Source: JBMOLK01 sp049325575 (GTDB lineage Bacteria > Bacillota > Clostridia > Acetivibrionales > Acetivibrionaceae). Taken from it: a stretch of 7,774 nucleotides of DNA. This document shows, in pieces, positions 1 to 6,055 of this stretch (its first letter is position 1; each line of letters starts with the position of its first letter). Position numbers and translations under genes: made by a program. The DNA lies in assembly GCA_049325575.1 (NCBI GenBank), contig JBMOLK010000216.1:1-7774 (forward strand), written 5' to 3'. The notes under the pieces were generated by a model. The model saw only the letters and a program-made list of their open reading frames with translations, searched no databases and was not told the DNA's origin.

Positions 1-2176
1 ACTTATTATTCTTTCTGTACTGGCACCTAACACCAGTGCAAGTGAAACTACAAACAAAGAATCCGAGGTGGTAGTACTTTATGACGAATCTTATCAAACG
101 AAGCGTTATAAATGCTGGTCAATCGAGGGCTTTCCTGTAAAATCAGGATCCTGGGACGGTATTACTGACAACACCGATATTGAGTATGATGTTAAAAATG
201 CTGCTGTTGTCCGCCGGGGCAGAACCATGTATGTTACCGATGAAGCTAGAGACTCCAATGGAAATTTAACAATGGACGCAAATACCCAGATAATGGTATG
301 GGCTCCAAGCAAGCCAGGTGCTCCTAGAGAAACGGTTTGGTGGTACAACACCTGGGACACCACAAGACATGCTCGTACTATTGTAATTCCGCATGATGCA
401 CCAGTAGGAGATTATCAGATTCAGGTTGGAGATAACCGCAGCAATTATGTAACTGTCTATGTTATTTTTGACCCTTCATGGGCGAAAGGACCAAGCCCCC
501 TGCTTAGTGATGCAGAGTACGAATCTTGGGCATACAAAGATGAATTCTGGAAAAGTATTAATGATCAGCATGATTACCTAAATTATGTATATTTGCCATC
601 AAATAACGAAAGTACTATAACCGTTTATCGTGGATTCCTAAATTCCGAAGCCGGTGCTAATGGAGGCATCTTCGGTCAGCGTATGGTAGAGATGGCCATG
701 AGCATACATGGACCCGACACAAAAACACCACTGGAAGCAGCAATACATGCATATCAGGTAGTTGGACAGCGTATACCATGGAACGGTAGTATAAATACAT
801 ATGAAAGTGAAGGTCAAACTGAATATGTCAACACTTTTGATATGGTTTATAGTGGTGAATTATACACTAAAAACGAACTATCACAAGTAGTGCCGGATAC
901 AGTTCTACCCCTTGATATTATAACTGCCGAAAAAGCCGCACTCGGCCTGGGCCGTCGTGACCGTTTACCTGACTCATATGTATTTAGAAATGGCCAATGC
1001 ACAAATCATGGAAGTAATTTAGCAGCTTTGATACGTGCAATGGGTATCCCTGCCAGAGCAACATATACAAAGTATGGAAGCGGCTGGAACCCTTTTCATG
1101 CCTGGGCAGAAGCTGCACTTGAGTCCCCTGTAGCAAAACCGGAAAACACTAATTGGTGGAACGGTATATGGTGGAAGCTTGACAGCACTGATCCATACCT
1201 GGGGTCTGAAGCAACTCCAAGCCCTGGTGCTACTCCTACGCCTACTCCTTCTTTGACTACCTCACCCACACCATTAACCGCACATATGGAGGGAAATATT
1301 GCTCCCATAGTAATTGACGGCTGGGGAGATTACCTCTTGAATGAGTATAAAAGAGGCCTTGGAATAAGCTACAATGGCTCGTATGAAGCAAATACAGGAA
1401 TGTATAAAACTGTTATGCTTAGAAGTGTAACAACACCCGTCCCTGCCGAACCAACACCTAACCCAACAACTAAACTAAGGAGTAATTGGGCATTTCTTGA
1501 AGGCTCTGCCTGGCAGGCGGTAAACCTGTTTGTACCCTGGAATGGATCTCAATCATCTCCACCTGACTATATTCTGGATAGTAAATATGGTTATGTCTTA
1601 AACAGTTCACAAAGCGGAATAGATGGTGGAATAGGATACATTAATAATGATATGGACCAAAGCGTTAATACCGATCAGGACGATGTCCCAAGTCTTCTTG
1701 AAGCAAACGATCAACCCGGAGTTATAGGGGGATGGGGATTCATGATATACCGGATCCCGGTTAATGGCAGTGAAAAAATAACAGTTAAGCTGGTTGATGG
1801 TGCAAATGAAGTACACTTCTATGGAACAAAGGACCGTTCAATCTATTCTAATGGAGGAAGATGGGATTTAAACTATGATTTTGCCTCTACCAATGGCCAG
1901 GCAACAGTCTATACTGATGGTATACAGCAGCTTTATATATTCATACAGCTAAAGGACAGACCTTCTGATGGTAATGAAGTTTCCTGGTATACAATCAGGA
2001 CGTACAAACACGGTGACCTTGATAGTGATGGCTTTGTTACATCAACTGACCTTGCTCTACTCCAAAGGCACCTGTTAAACATGACTGTTGATATAAACGA
2101 AGAAGCAGCCGATTACAACAGCGACGGTACAATTAATACAACTGATTTTGATTTGTTAAAGAATCATCTGCTTTAA
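1..2176 (+). CDS. Secreted dockerin-bearing transglutaminase-fold protein (5' partial)
   Basis: Probably a secreted, cellulosome-attached transglutaminase-superfamily enzyme acting on protein or peptide amide groups. The frame (first full codon at base 2) is open to the window edge and begins LIILSVLAPNTSA, the end of a signal peptide with likely cleavage before SETTNK. The GTG at 68 (residue 1 below) is therefore internal. Residues 1-130 form a beta-rich domain. It includes VVRRG at 47-51 and a VYVIFDPSW strand, and it resembles the N-terminal sandwich of animal transglutaminases. The core has Cys311 (NGQC), His344 (NPFHAW) and Asp372 (WKLDSTDP), a complete Cys-His-Asp triad. Pro/Thr linkers lie at 382-403 and 455-468. 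They are followed by an unrecognised beta-rich domain (about 470-645) and a type I dockerin (649-702) with two calcium loops, GDLDSDG and ADYNSDG. Recognition pairs Ser-Thr and Thr-Thr resemble those of A. thermocellum. The substrate is unknown, and hydrolysis (protease-like) is as possible as crosslinking. Confidence 0.88.
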   Translation, partial: LIILSVLAPNTSASETTNKESEVVVLYDESYQTKRYKCWSIEGFPVKSGSWDGITDNTDIEYDVKNAAVVRRGRTMYVTDEARDSNGNLTMDANTQIMVWAPSKPGAPRETVWWYNTWDTTRHARTIVIPHDAPVGDYQIQVGDNRSNYVTVYVIFDPSWAKGPSPLLSDAEYESWAYKDEFWKSINDQHDYLNYVYLPSNNESTITVYRGFLNSEAGANGGIFGQRMVEMAMSIHGPDTKTPLEAAIHAYQVVGQRIPWNGSINTYESEGQTEYVNTFDMVYSGELYTKNELSQVVPDTVLPLDIITAEKAALGLGRRDRLPDSYVFRNGQCTNHGSNLAALIRAMGIPARATYTKYGSGWNPFHAWAEAALESPVAKPENTNWWNGIWWKLDSTDPYLGSEATPSPGATPTPTPSLTTSPTPLTAHMEGNIAPIVIDGWGDYLLNEYKRGLGISYNGSYEANTGMYKTVMLRSVTTPVPAEPTPNPTTKLRSNWAFLEGSAWQAVNLFVPWNGSQSSPPDYILDSKYGYVLNSSQSGIDGGIGYINNDMDQSVNTDQDDVPSLLEANDQPGVIGGWGFMIYRIPVNGSEKITVKLVDGANEVHFYGTKDRSIYSNGGRWDLNYDFASTNGQATVYTDGIQQLYIFIQLKDRPSDGNEVSWYTIRTYKHGDLDSDGFVTSTDLALLQRHLLNMTVDINEEAADYNSDGTINTTDFDLLKNHLL

Positions 2177-2212
2177 CCTAAAAGTAGACAAACCATAATC
2201 TAACCAATATGA

Positions 2213-2264
2213 GGCTGGCCTTAATGTAAATTACCTCTTGGGTCAGCCCCTTGGTCTTATTTTG
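2213..2264 (+). terminator. Weak intrinsic terminator after the dockerin protein
   Basis: GGCTGGCC (2213-2220) can pair with GGTCAGCC (2241-2248) over 8 base pairs, counting one G-U, across a 20-base loop. A T-rich stretch, TTGGTCTTATTTT, follows. It starts 37 bases after the stop codon, as expected for the end of this transcript. The long loop and imperfect T tract lower confidence. Confidence 0.45.
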
Positions 2265-2356
2265 CTCCCAAGTGTTATCACCATCTTAAAGCTGATTCTC
2301 CTTTAAAAATCTTTTGTCAGGACCTTTACATATATTTGTAGTTTATAATACTGTGT
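2265..2356. other. Non-coding stretch between the terminator and the small ORF
   Basis: AT-rich sequence with no reading frame, no RNA-like conserved structure and no promoter that can be distinguished from background. It belongs to the 2177-2706 intergenic region, whose other contents (terminator, small ORF, half-site array, promoters) are listed separately. Confidence 0.5.
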
Positions 2357-2539
2357 TTATGCCAGATATTTATAGCTTGAGTAATAAAATGATGTAATCA
2401 TAGTGCGTTCACTGCTATCAGTGACCCTCTTCTCGTCTAATTTGCCATAGCCTGCTGCAAGTCTTTGATGGTAACCCAATATGGCCCTGATTACATAATA
2501 TTCAGCGATTAGAACAATCAAGAATAGAAATAAATCCAT
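2357..2539 (-). CDS. Probable small single-pass membrane protein, 60 aa
   Basis: No known family is recognised. The 60-residue product starts with a hydrophobic segment (MDLFLFLIVLIAEYYVI, residues 1-17, possibly on to about 22). That is enough for one membrane helix, and it is followed by a basic/polar tail rich in Tyr and Ser. Three signs argue that it is real. GAGGCGGTG ends 5 bases before the ATG, close to an ideal Shine-Dalgarno sequence. An extended -10 element, TGTTATAAT, lies about 50 bases upstream on the same strand. The gene also occupies an otherwise empty 530-base gap. It runs divergently from the oxidoreductase at 2710 and may share regulation with it. No clear terminator is seen downstream on this strand. 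The short length and lack of homology leave a chance-ORF explanation open. Confidence 0.5.
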   Translation of the reverse strand: MDLFLFLIVLIAEYYVIRAILGYHQRLAAGYGKLDEKRVTDSSERTMITSFYYSSYKYLA

Positions 2540-2543
2540 AAAA

Positions 2544-2552
2544 ACACCGCCT
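2544..2552 (-). promoter_or_regulatory. Ribosome binding site of the 60-aa membrane protein
   Basis: Read on the minus strand, GAGGCGGTG matches the anti-Shine-Dalgarno complement AAGGAGGTG at all but two positions. It is separated from the ATG (2537-2539) by five T residues. This is the main support for the small gene. Confidence 0.55.
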
Positions 2553-2556
2553 CATC

Positions 2557-2627
2557 AAACATTGTTTATTATTTAACATTGTTATGTTAATATTATAACA
2601 TACTTTGTTTAAAAATTAACATACTTT
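2557..2627. promoter_or_regulatory. Putative operator array (TAACAT half-sites) in the divergent promoter region
   Basis: TAACAT occurs at 2574-2579, 2596-2601 and 2617-2622, and its complement ATGTTA at 2584-2589. These create a 7-bp-arm inverted repeat, TTAACAT-TGTT-ATGTTAA (2573-2590), and a second one, ATGTTA-N6-TAACAT (2584-2601). TAACATACTTT is a perfect 11-base direct repeat at 2596 and 2617, 21 bases apart, which is two helical turns. AACATTGTT also appears twice (2558-2566, 2575-2583). The array covers the -10 and start region of the minus-strand small gene and lies just upstream of the oxidoreductase. It is inferred to bind a dimeric repressor or activator of unknown identity. Confidence 0.5.
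2592..2600 (-). promoter_or_regulatory. Extended -10 promoter element for the 60-aa ORF
   Basis: On the minus strand the sequence is TGTTATAAT, a consensus extended -10 (TGnTATAAT, with TATAAT at 2592-2597). No good TTGACA-like -35 is seen at 17-18 bases, which an extended -10 can tolerate. Predicted transcription would start near 2585, inside the inverted repeat, giving a leader of about 45 bases. Confidence 0.5.
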
Positions 2628-2674
2628 TTGAAAATTTTTTTATAATAGAATAATGCCAATAAAAACATTATAAT
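2616..2674 (+). promoter_or_regulatory. Candidate promoter region of the oxidoreductase gene
   Basis: Two perfect TATAAT hexamers lie upstream of the gene, at 2641-2646 and 2669-2674. TTAACA (2616-2621, 19-base spacer) is a possible -35 for the first, and no good -35 is seen for the second. TTGAAA at 2628-2633 is another -35 candidate, but its spacing to either hexamer is wrong. The region is about 85% A+T, so chance matches are likely and the exact promoter cannot be fixed. Confidence 0.35.
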
Positions 2675-2694
2675 ATAAGAGTGTTAAGGTAATT

Positions 2695-2702
2695 GAGGGA
2701 GG
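2695..2702 (+). promoter_or_regulatory. Ribosome binding site deciding the oxidoreductase start
   Basis: GAGGGAGG ends 7 bases before ATG 2710 and only 4 bases before the in-frame GTG at 2707. Spacing and codon preference both favour the ATG at 2710. Confidence 0.7.
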
Positions 2703-2709
2703 TTGTGTG

Positions 2710-3699
2710 ATGGGTAAAAAAATAAAATGGGGAATTATGGGCTGCGGGAAAATTGCACATTCTTTTGCAGAAGACCTAAAAGTTTTGCCTGATGCCGAAT
2801 TATATGCAGTTGCTTCTAAAACCCCTGGAAAAGCAGAAGGATTTGCTGGTACCTATGGTATTCAAGAGTTTTATCAAAACTATGTAGAACTCGTGAATAA
2901 TCCTAATATTGATGTAGTTTATATAGCTACAACCAACAATCTTCATTACGATAATGCCCTACTTTGCCTAAATCACGGAAAACATGTTTTGTGTGAAAAG
3001 CCATTTACAATAAACGCAGATCAGGCTAATAGCCTGGTGAAAGCAGCTAGAGAGAAAAAACTGTTTTTGATGGAGGCTATGTGGACCAGATTTTTTCCTT
3101 GTATAGTAGAGTTAAATAGAATATTGGAAGAAAAACAGATTGGGGATGTAAAAATGCTTCGGGCGGATTTTGGCATTAGTAGAGAACCAGACCCGACAGA
3201 CCGAAAAATAAATCCTGATCTGGGAGGGGGCGCATTACTTGACCTTGGCATATACCCAATTTCTTTTGCAAGTATGATATTTAAAAGGCCACCCTCTAAA
3301 ATAATAAGCAGTGCGTTCTTGGGAAAAACCGGAGTTGATGAGCAATCAAGCTATGTTTTTGAATACGATAATGGTAAAATGGCTCTTATGTTTTCTTCAT
3401 TTTTATCGGATACACCACATGAGGCACTAATATCAGGAACAAAGGGATATATAAGAATACCGGATTTCTTTCACCCATCCAGAATGTTTGTAAATATAAA
3501 TGGCCAGGAAAGAGTAATAGAGAAAAAGCACGAATCGAAAGGTTATAATTTTGAAGCACAGGAAGTAATGAATTGCATCCTGTCCGGGAGGGTTGAAAGT
3601 GATATCATTCCTCTTGATGAGACTGTAGCAATAATTAAGGTACTGGATGAGTTAAGATCACAGTGGGGAATAAGGTATCCTGAAGAAAGCTCATCATAG
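2710..3699 (+). CDS. Gfo/Idh/MocA-family NAD(P)-dependent oxidoreductase
   Basis: Cytosolic pyridine-nucleotide oxidoreductase of the glucose-fructose oxidoreductase / inositol dehydrogenase family, most like the dihydrodiol / D-xylose dehydrogenase branch. In 329-residue numbering from ATG 2710, GCGKIA (11-16) is the Rossmann dinucleotide loop. EKP (96-98) is the family's conserved cofactor/substrate motif. GGGALLDLGIYPI (172-184) supplies the Asp178 and Tyr182 that correspond to the catalytic pair in the dihydrodiol dehydrogenase branch. The length is normal for the family and no frame damage is seen. The substrate cannot be read from sequence; a sugar or sugar acid is likely in a cellulolytic host. 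The gene stands alone on the + strand, divergent from the small membrane ORF, and ends at the hairpin at 3767-3799. The operator-like array upstream suggests regulated expression. Confidence 0.9.
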   Translation: MGKKIKWGIMGCGKIAHSFAEDLKVLPDAELYAVASKTPGKAEGFAGTYGIQEFYQNYVELVNNPNIDVVYIATTNNLHYDNALLCLNHGKHVLCEKPFTINADQANSLVKAAREKKLFLMEAMWTRFFPCIVELNRILEEKQIGDVKMLRADFGISREPDPTDRKINPDLGGGALLDLGIYPISFASMIFKRPPSKIISSAFLGKTGVDEQSSYVFEYDNGKMALMFSSFLSDTPHEALISGTKGYIRIPDFFHPSRMFVNINGQERVIEKKHESKGYNFEAQEVMNCILSGRVESDIIPLDETVAIIKVLDELRSQWGIRYPEESSS

Positions 3700-3764
3700 G
3701 TTGATTTAGCCTTGCTTGGTCAGTAATACTACCATTTGCTTAATGGCATAACTTCCCTAACATC

Positions 3765-3799
3765 AAAAGAAACCGGCGTGCCTCTCACACCGGTTTCTT
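3765..3799. terminator. Strong hairpin terminator between convergent genes, possibly bidirectional
   Basis: AAGAAACCGGCGTG (3767-3780) pairs with CACACCGGTTTCTT (3786-3799) around a 5-base loop CCTCT, giving 10 and 3 base pairs separated by one C-A mismatch. It lies between the oxidoreductase end (3699) and the coaX end (3813), which converge on it. On the minus strand the stem runs into CTTTTGATG, a usable T tract for the coaX operon. On the + strand the following T tract would fall in the N run, so only the hairpin itself is visible. Confidence 0.75.
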
Positions 3800-3809
3800 N
3801 NNNNNNNNN
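3800..3809. other. Assembly gap (10 N)
   Basis: Ten undetermined bases directly follow the right arm of the terminator hairpin and precede the coaX stop codon by three bases. Both flanking genes are complete, so no known reading frame is cut. If the run is a fixed-size placeholder, the true distance and even the adjacency of the two halves are unproven. Confidence 0.97.
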
Positions 3810-3812
3810 GCT

Positions 3813-4580
3813 CTATTTATTTTTATCGTATATAATCCTCAAACCTTCCAAGGTAAGAAGTCCGTTTATTTCATCTATAGTCTCAGACTCGCTGGCTATC
3901 ATTCTTGCCAGGCCGCCAGTGGCAATAACCTTTATATTGTCTTCCTTCATTTCCTTTTTCATCCGCCTGACTATGTAGTCTACCTTTCCCACATAGCCGT
4001 AAACTATCCCCGACTGCATACTGGCTACCGTATTGCGCCCTATAACACTATCAGGCTTTGCCAGCTCTATCCTTGGAAGCTTCGCAGCTTTCTGGAACAG
4101 TGCTTCAGCAGAAATCTTTATCCCCGGGCATATTACACCGCCAAGGTATTCACACTTTGAGGTAACTGCGCAAAAAGTAGTTGCCGTACCAAAGTCAACT
4201 ATTATTAAAGGCCCCCCGTAGATCTCATAGGCAGCCACTGCGTTTACAATCCTGTCTGCCCCAACCTCCCTAGGGTTTTCATACTTAATATTGATACCTG
4301 TTTTTACTCCCGGGCCTACAATAATCGGCTCCATTTTAAAATATTTTCTTATGGCATGCTCCAAAGAATACATTATCGGTGGGACAACGGAAGCAATAAT
4401 CACTGCTTCAACCGAGCCAATATCTACCTTCTCATGGTTAAAAAGACTCACTATAAACATGCCGAATTCATCAGAAGTCTTTTCCCTGTCAGTCCCCATT
4501 CTCCAGTGAACAAGAAGTTTTTTGCCTTCATATACTCCCAATACTATGTTGGTATTTCCTACATCCATTACAAGAATCAT
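3813..4580 (-). CDS. coaX: Type III pantothenate kinase
   Basis: Phosphorylates pantothenate with ATP to 4'-phosphopantothenate, the first committed step of coenzyme A synthesis, in the cytosol. The 255-residue length is typical of CoaX. The ASKHA-fold signatures are all present: DVGNTN (6-11, phosphate 1), GADRIVN (107-113), VDFGTATT (128-135, phosphate 2), GGVICPG (147-153) and TGGLA (221-225, adenosine region). Family knowledge says this type is not feedback-inhibited by CoA and needs a monovalent cation. The ATG is preceded by GGAGATG with a 7-base spacer. The stop codon of the upstream repeat protein is only 21 bases away, so coaX is the last gene of the minus-strand operon. The hairpin at 3767-3799 probably ends the transcript. 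Confidence 0.95.
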   Translation of the reverse strand: MILVMDVGNTNIVLGVYEGKKLLVHWRMGTDREKTSDEFGMFIVSLFNHEKVDIGSVEAVIIASVVPPIMYSLEHAIRKYFKMEPIIVGPGVKTGINIKYENPREVGADRIVNAVAAYEIYGGPLIIVDFGTATTFCAVTSKCEYLGGVICPGIKISAEALFQKAAKLPRIELAKPDSVIGRNTVASMQSGIVYGYVGKVDYIVRRMKKEMKEDNIKVIATGGLARMIASESETIDEINGLLTLEGLRIIYDKNK

Positions 4581-4601
4581 TTAAAATCATCTCCAAAAAA
4601 T

Positions 4602-5144
4602 CTAAACTCCCAGTCTTAAGCTTCTAATTTCCTTTAACTCAAGCTTTATTTCCTTCTCAATTCTTTCAATATCCACCTTGATATCTTCAACGGTCTCTTC
4701 TGATTTTATCCTACCCGGCGCTCTTTGTGAAGAACTATTATTTATGTAGTTCTGTCTTGATTGTCCGTTTCCGTTGTCTCTCTGAAAACCATTACCCCTT
4801 TGCGGATTGTTCTCCCTAAAGGAGTTATTTTCCTTTGAAGGAGCGCTGTTCTTGGAAAAATTGTTTTCTTTATTGGCATTATTATCTTTAGAATAATTAT
4901 TGTCCCTGGAAAAACCATTATCTTTTTGGGAATTATTATCCCTGTAATAGTTATTTCTTCTGTTTGGAAACTTTCCCTTTTTATTGTCTCTATTGGGCAC
5001 TGGTCCCTTATTTTGCCCCCTATTGGGCCCCTGGCCGGCTCCTTGACTGGCCCCCTGATTTGGTCCTTGACTTGATCCCTGATTTGATCCCTGATCATCA
5101 ATCTTCTTTGTTTGGTAATCTTTTTTAGCGTTATTATTCACCAC
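4602..5144 (-). CDS. Low-complexity repeat protein with C-terminal coiled coil, 180 aa
   Basis: No family is recognised and the function is unknown. It has three zones. A Gln-Gly tetrapeptide repeat (residues 18-49, eight units such as QGSN, QGSS, QGPN) comes first. A basic hexapeptide repeat follows (62-127, eleven units of the form K/R-D/E-N-N-x-x). The last zone is a charged helix (about 146-178) with hydrophobic residues at 152, 155, 159, 162, 166, 170, 173 and 176, a heptad pattern. There is no signal peptide or membrane segment. The first two zones should be disordered and rich in Asn, Gln, Gly and Lys/Arg; the helix probably oligomerises or binds a partner. The start is GTG (5142-5144), followed by a second GTG, with AGGAGGGGG upstream. 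The ordered helix and the in-frame repeats argue that the frame is real. It lies 21 bases upstream of coaX. Confidence 0.75.
   Translation of the reverse strand: MVNNNAKKDYQTKKIDDQGSNQGSSQGPNQGASQGAGQGPNRGQNKGPVPNRDNKKGKFPNRRNNYYRDNNSQKDNGFSRDNNYSKDNNANKENNFSKNSAPSKENNSFRENNPQRGNGFQRDNGNGQSRQNYINNSSSQRAPGRIKSEETVEDIKVDIERIEKEIKLELKEIRSLRLGV
4764..4961 (-). repeat. Coding repeat: eleven degenerate 18-base units (hexapeptide K/R-D/E-N-N-x-x)
   Basis: Residues 62-127 of the 180-aa protein divide into eleven consecutive hexads, for example RDNNSQ, RDNNYS, KDNNAN, KENNFS and RENNPQ, without insertions. One unit (KNSAPS) has lost the Asn pair. The register is kept through all units, so slippage is by whole units. 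Confidence 0.8.
4998..5093 (-). repeat. Coding repeat: eight 12-base units (tetrapeptide QGxx)
   Basis: Residues 18-49 are eight tetrads: QGSN, QGSS, QGPN, QGAS, QGAG, QGPN, RGQN, KGPV. The 5' units are least diverged at DNA level: on the + strand TTGATCCCTGAT is perfectly tandem at 5072-5083 and 5084-5095. This suggests recent replication slippage at that end. Confidence 0.8.
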
Positions 5145-5150
5145 AGTGAA

Positions 5151-5160
5151 TCCCCCTCCT
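5151..5160 (-). promoter_or_regulatory. Ribosome binding site of the repeat protein
   Basis: AGGAGGGGGA on the minus strand lies 6-10 bases before the GTG at 5142-5144, depending on which purines pair. It supports translation from a GTG start; no ATG is available nearby in this frame. Confidence 0.65.
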
Positions 5161-5259
5161 GGAATAAGTATAATCCCCCCAGTTAAATGTAGAAATCAAA
5201 AGTTTACGAGGATAGTTTTTTAAAAACAATTGCAAAGTCCTTAAACATTATCGTCAAAG

Positions 5260-6048
5260 TTATAGTTTTAGTAAAGCTTTTGCATTAAGTCCCAAAATAG
5301 CAGCTTCAACTTCCCTGTCAAGATTCAAGCCTTTTAGCTTCAAGATTTCTTCAGATTGGTCCATCCATGGCGAGTCGGTGGCAAAGAGGATTTTCCTGTA
5401 ATCATGGTTTTTTATAATCCTTCTGGCCTGCTCACTGCTTATAATACCGAGGCTATACGAGGTATCAAAGTAAATATCTCTTCCTACCAAAAAACGCTCT
5501 ACATCGTCCCAGTATGAAAAGCCGCCCATGTGCGCAGCTACAACCTTTCCTCCGGGAAAGGCTTTTATAACGTTTAGAAGTCTGTCAGGTGTTGCATGAT
5601 AGGGTGCAGGGAGACCTATATCCAAACCTGCATGAAACAGCACTATCAGCCCCAGTTCAAATGCCATTTCATATACCGGAAACATTTTTTCATCATCAAC
5701 AAAAAATTTCTGGTAGTCAGGATGAAGTTTGATGCCCTTAAGCCCCAAATCCTTAATCCTGAAAAGCTGGCTTTTCCAATCTTCATTATCAGGATGGATG
5801 CTTCCAAATGCAATAATATCATCATCCTGAATCTGGGAAGACCATGTATTTATCCTCTCTGTTTGGGACGGCTTTGTAGCAATGGAAAGAACGACTGACC
5901 TGGAAATCCCCGCTCTTCTCATTGAATCCTTTAATCCCCTTGTTGTTCCGTCAACTCTTGCAGGAATACCCGCACATGCGGCAAGCTGAGGTACGGCCTT
6001 TGATGCTAGCTCATCAGGAAAGCAGTGTGCATGAAAATCAATAATCAT
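5260..6048 (-). CDS. Amidohydrolase-2 family metal-dependent hydrolase, 262 aa
   Basis: A cytosolic TIM-barrel metal hydrolase or decarboxylase of the amidohydrolase-2 (ACMSD-like) family. In numbering from ATG 6048, the metal-site motifs are complete: His6-x-His8 in DFHAHCFPD, KLHP (His109), FHAG (His139), AHMGG (His173) and TDSPW (Asp225). The substrate is unknown. The ATG at 6046-6048 was chosen because GGAGAG (6056-6061) sits exactly 7 bases before it. The in-frame ATG at 6063 would give five extra residues (MESKI) but has no Shine-Dalgarno sequence, and MIIDFHAH is a typical family N terminus. The gene follows birA after a gap of about 80 bases and precedes the repeat protein by about 115 bases. 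It is the expected length and undamaged. Operon position alone does not show a role in biotin or CoA metabolism. Confidence 0.88.
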   Translation of the reverse strand: MIIDFHAHCFPDELASKAVPQLAACAGIPARVDGTTRGLKDSMRRAGISRSVVLSIATKPSQTERINTWSSQIQDDDIIAFGSIHPDNEDWKSQLFRIKDLGLKGIKLHPDYQKFFVDDEKMFPVYEMAFELGLIVLFHAGLDIGLPAPYHATPDRLLNVIKAFPGGKVVAAHMGGFSYWDDVERFLVGRDIYFDTSYSLGIISSEQARRIIKNHDYRKILFATDSPWMDQSEEILKLKGLNLDREVEAAILGLNAKALLKL

Positions 6049-6055
6049 TATTTTG

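Noticed and set aside
106..1816. Minus-strand frames opposite the dockerin protein (106-363, 1096-1308, 1607-1816)
   Set aside because: They lie antisense to a well-supported coding sequence with intact catalytic and dockerin motifs and have no independent support.
2584..2601. BirA-type operator in the divergent promoter region
   Set aside because: The arms ATGTTA/TAACAT are separated by 6 bases, whereas BirA sites have arms around TTGTTAAC with a spacer of roughly 14-16 bases. The neighbouring genes are not biotin genes.
3021..3251. Minus-strand 76-residue frame opposite the oxidoreductase
   Set aside because: Antisense shadow of a conserved family gene.
3732..3746. Small inverted repeat CCATT-N5-AATGG downstream of the oxidoreductase
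   Set aside because: Only 5 base pairs with no T tract. The stronger hairpin at 3767-3799 explains termination.
3736..3978. 80-residue + strand frame running through the N run
   Set aside because: It crosses undetermined bases, overlaps the terminator and the 3' end of coaX on the opposite strand, and has no ribosome binding site.
4033..4619. Three + strand frames (4033-4221, 4291-4509, 4356-4619) opposite coaX
   Set aside because: They are antisense to a gene with complete CoaX motifs; none shows a ribosome binding site or recognisable protein character.
4742..5101. 119-residue minus-strand frame inside the repeat protein gene
   Set aside because: It is an alternate-frame reading of the same DNA repeats (for example IRDQ units). 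The GTG frame has the good ribosome binding site and a plausible ordered C-terminal helix, and it reads through to just before coaX.
5145..5259. Possible internal promoter (TATACT on the minus strand) before the repeat protein
   Set aside because: No -35-like hexamer at a suitable distance; the nearest TTGATT is 21 bases away. Read-through from upstream is simpler.
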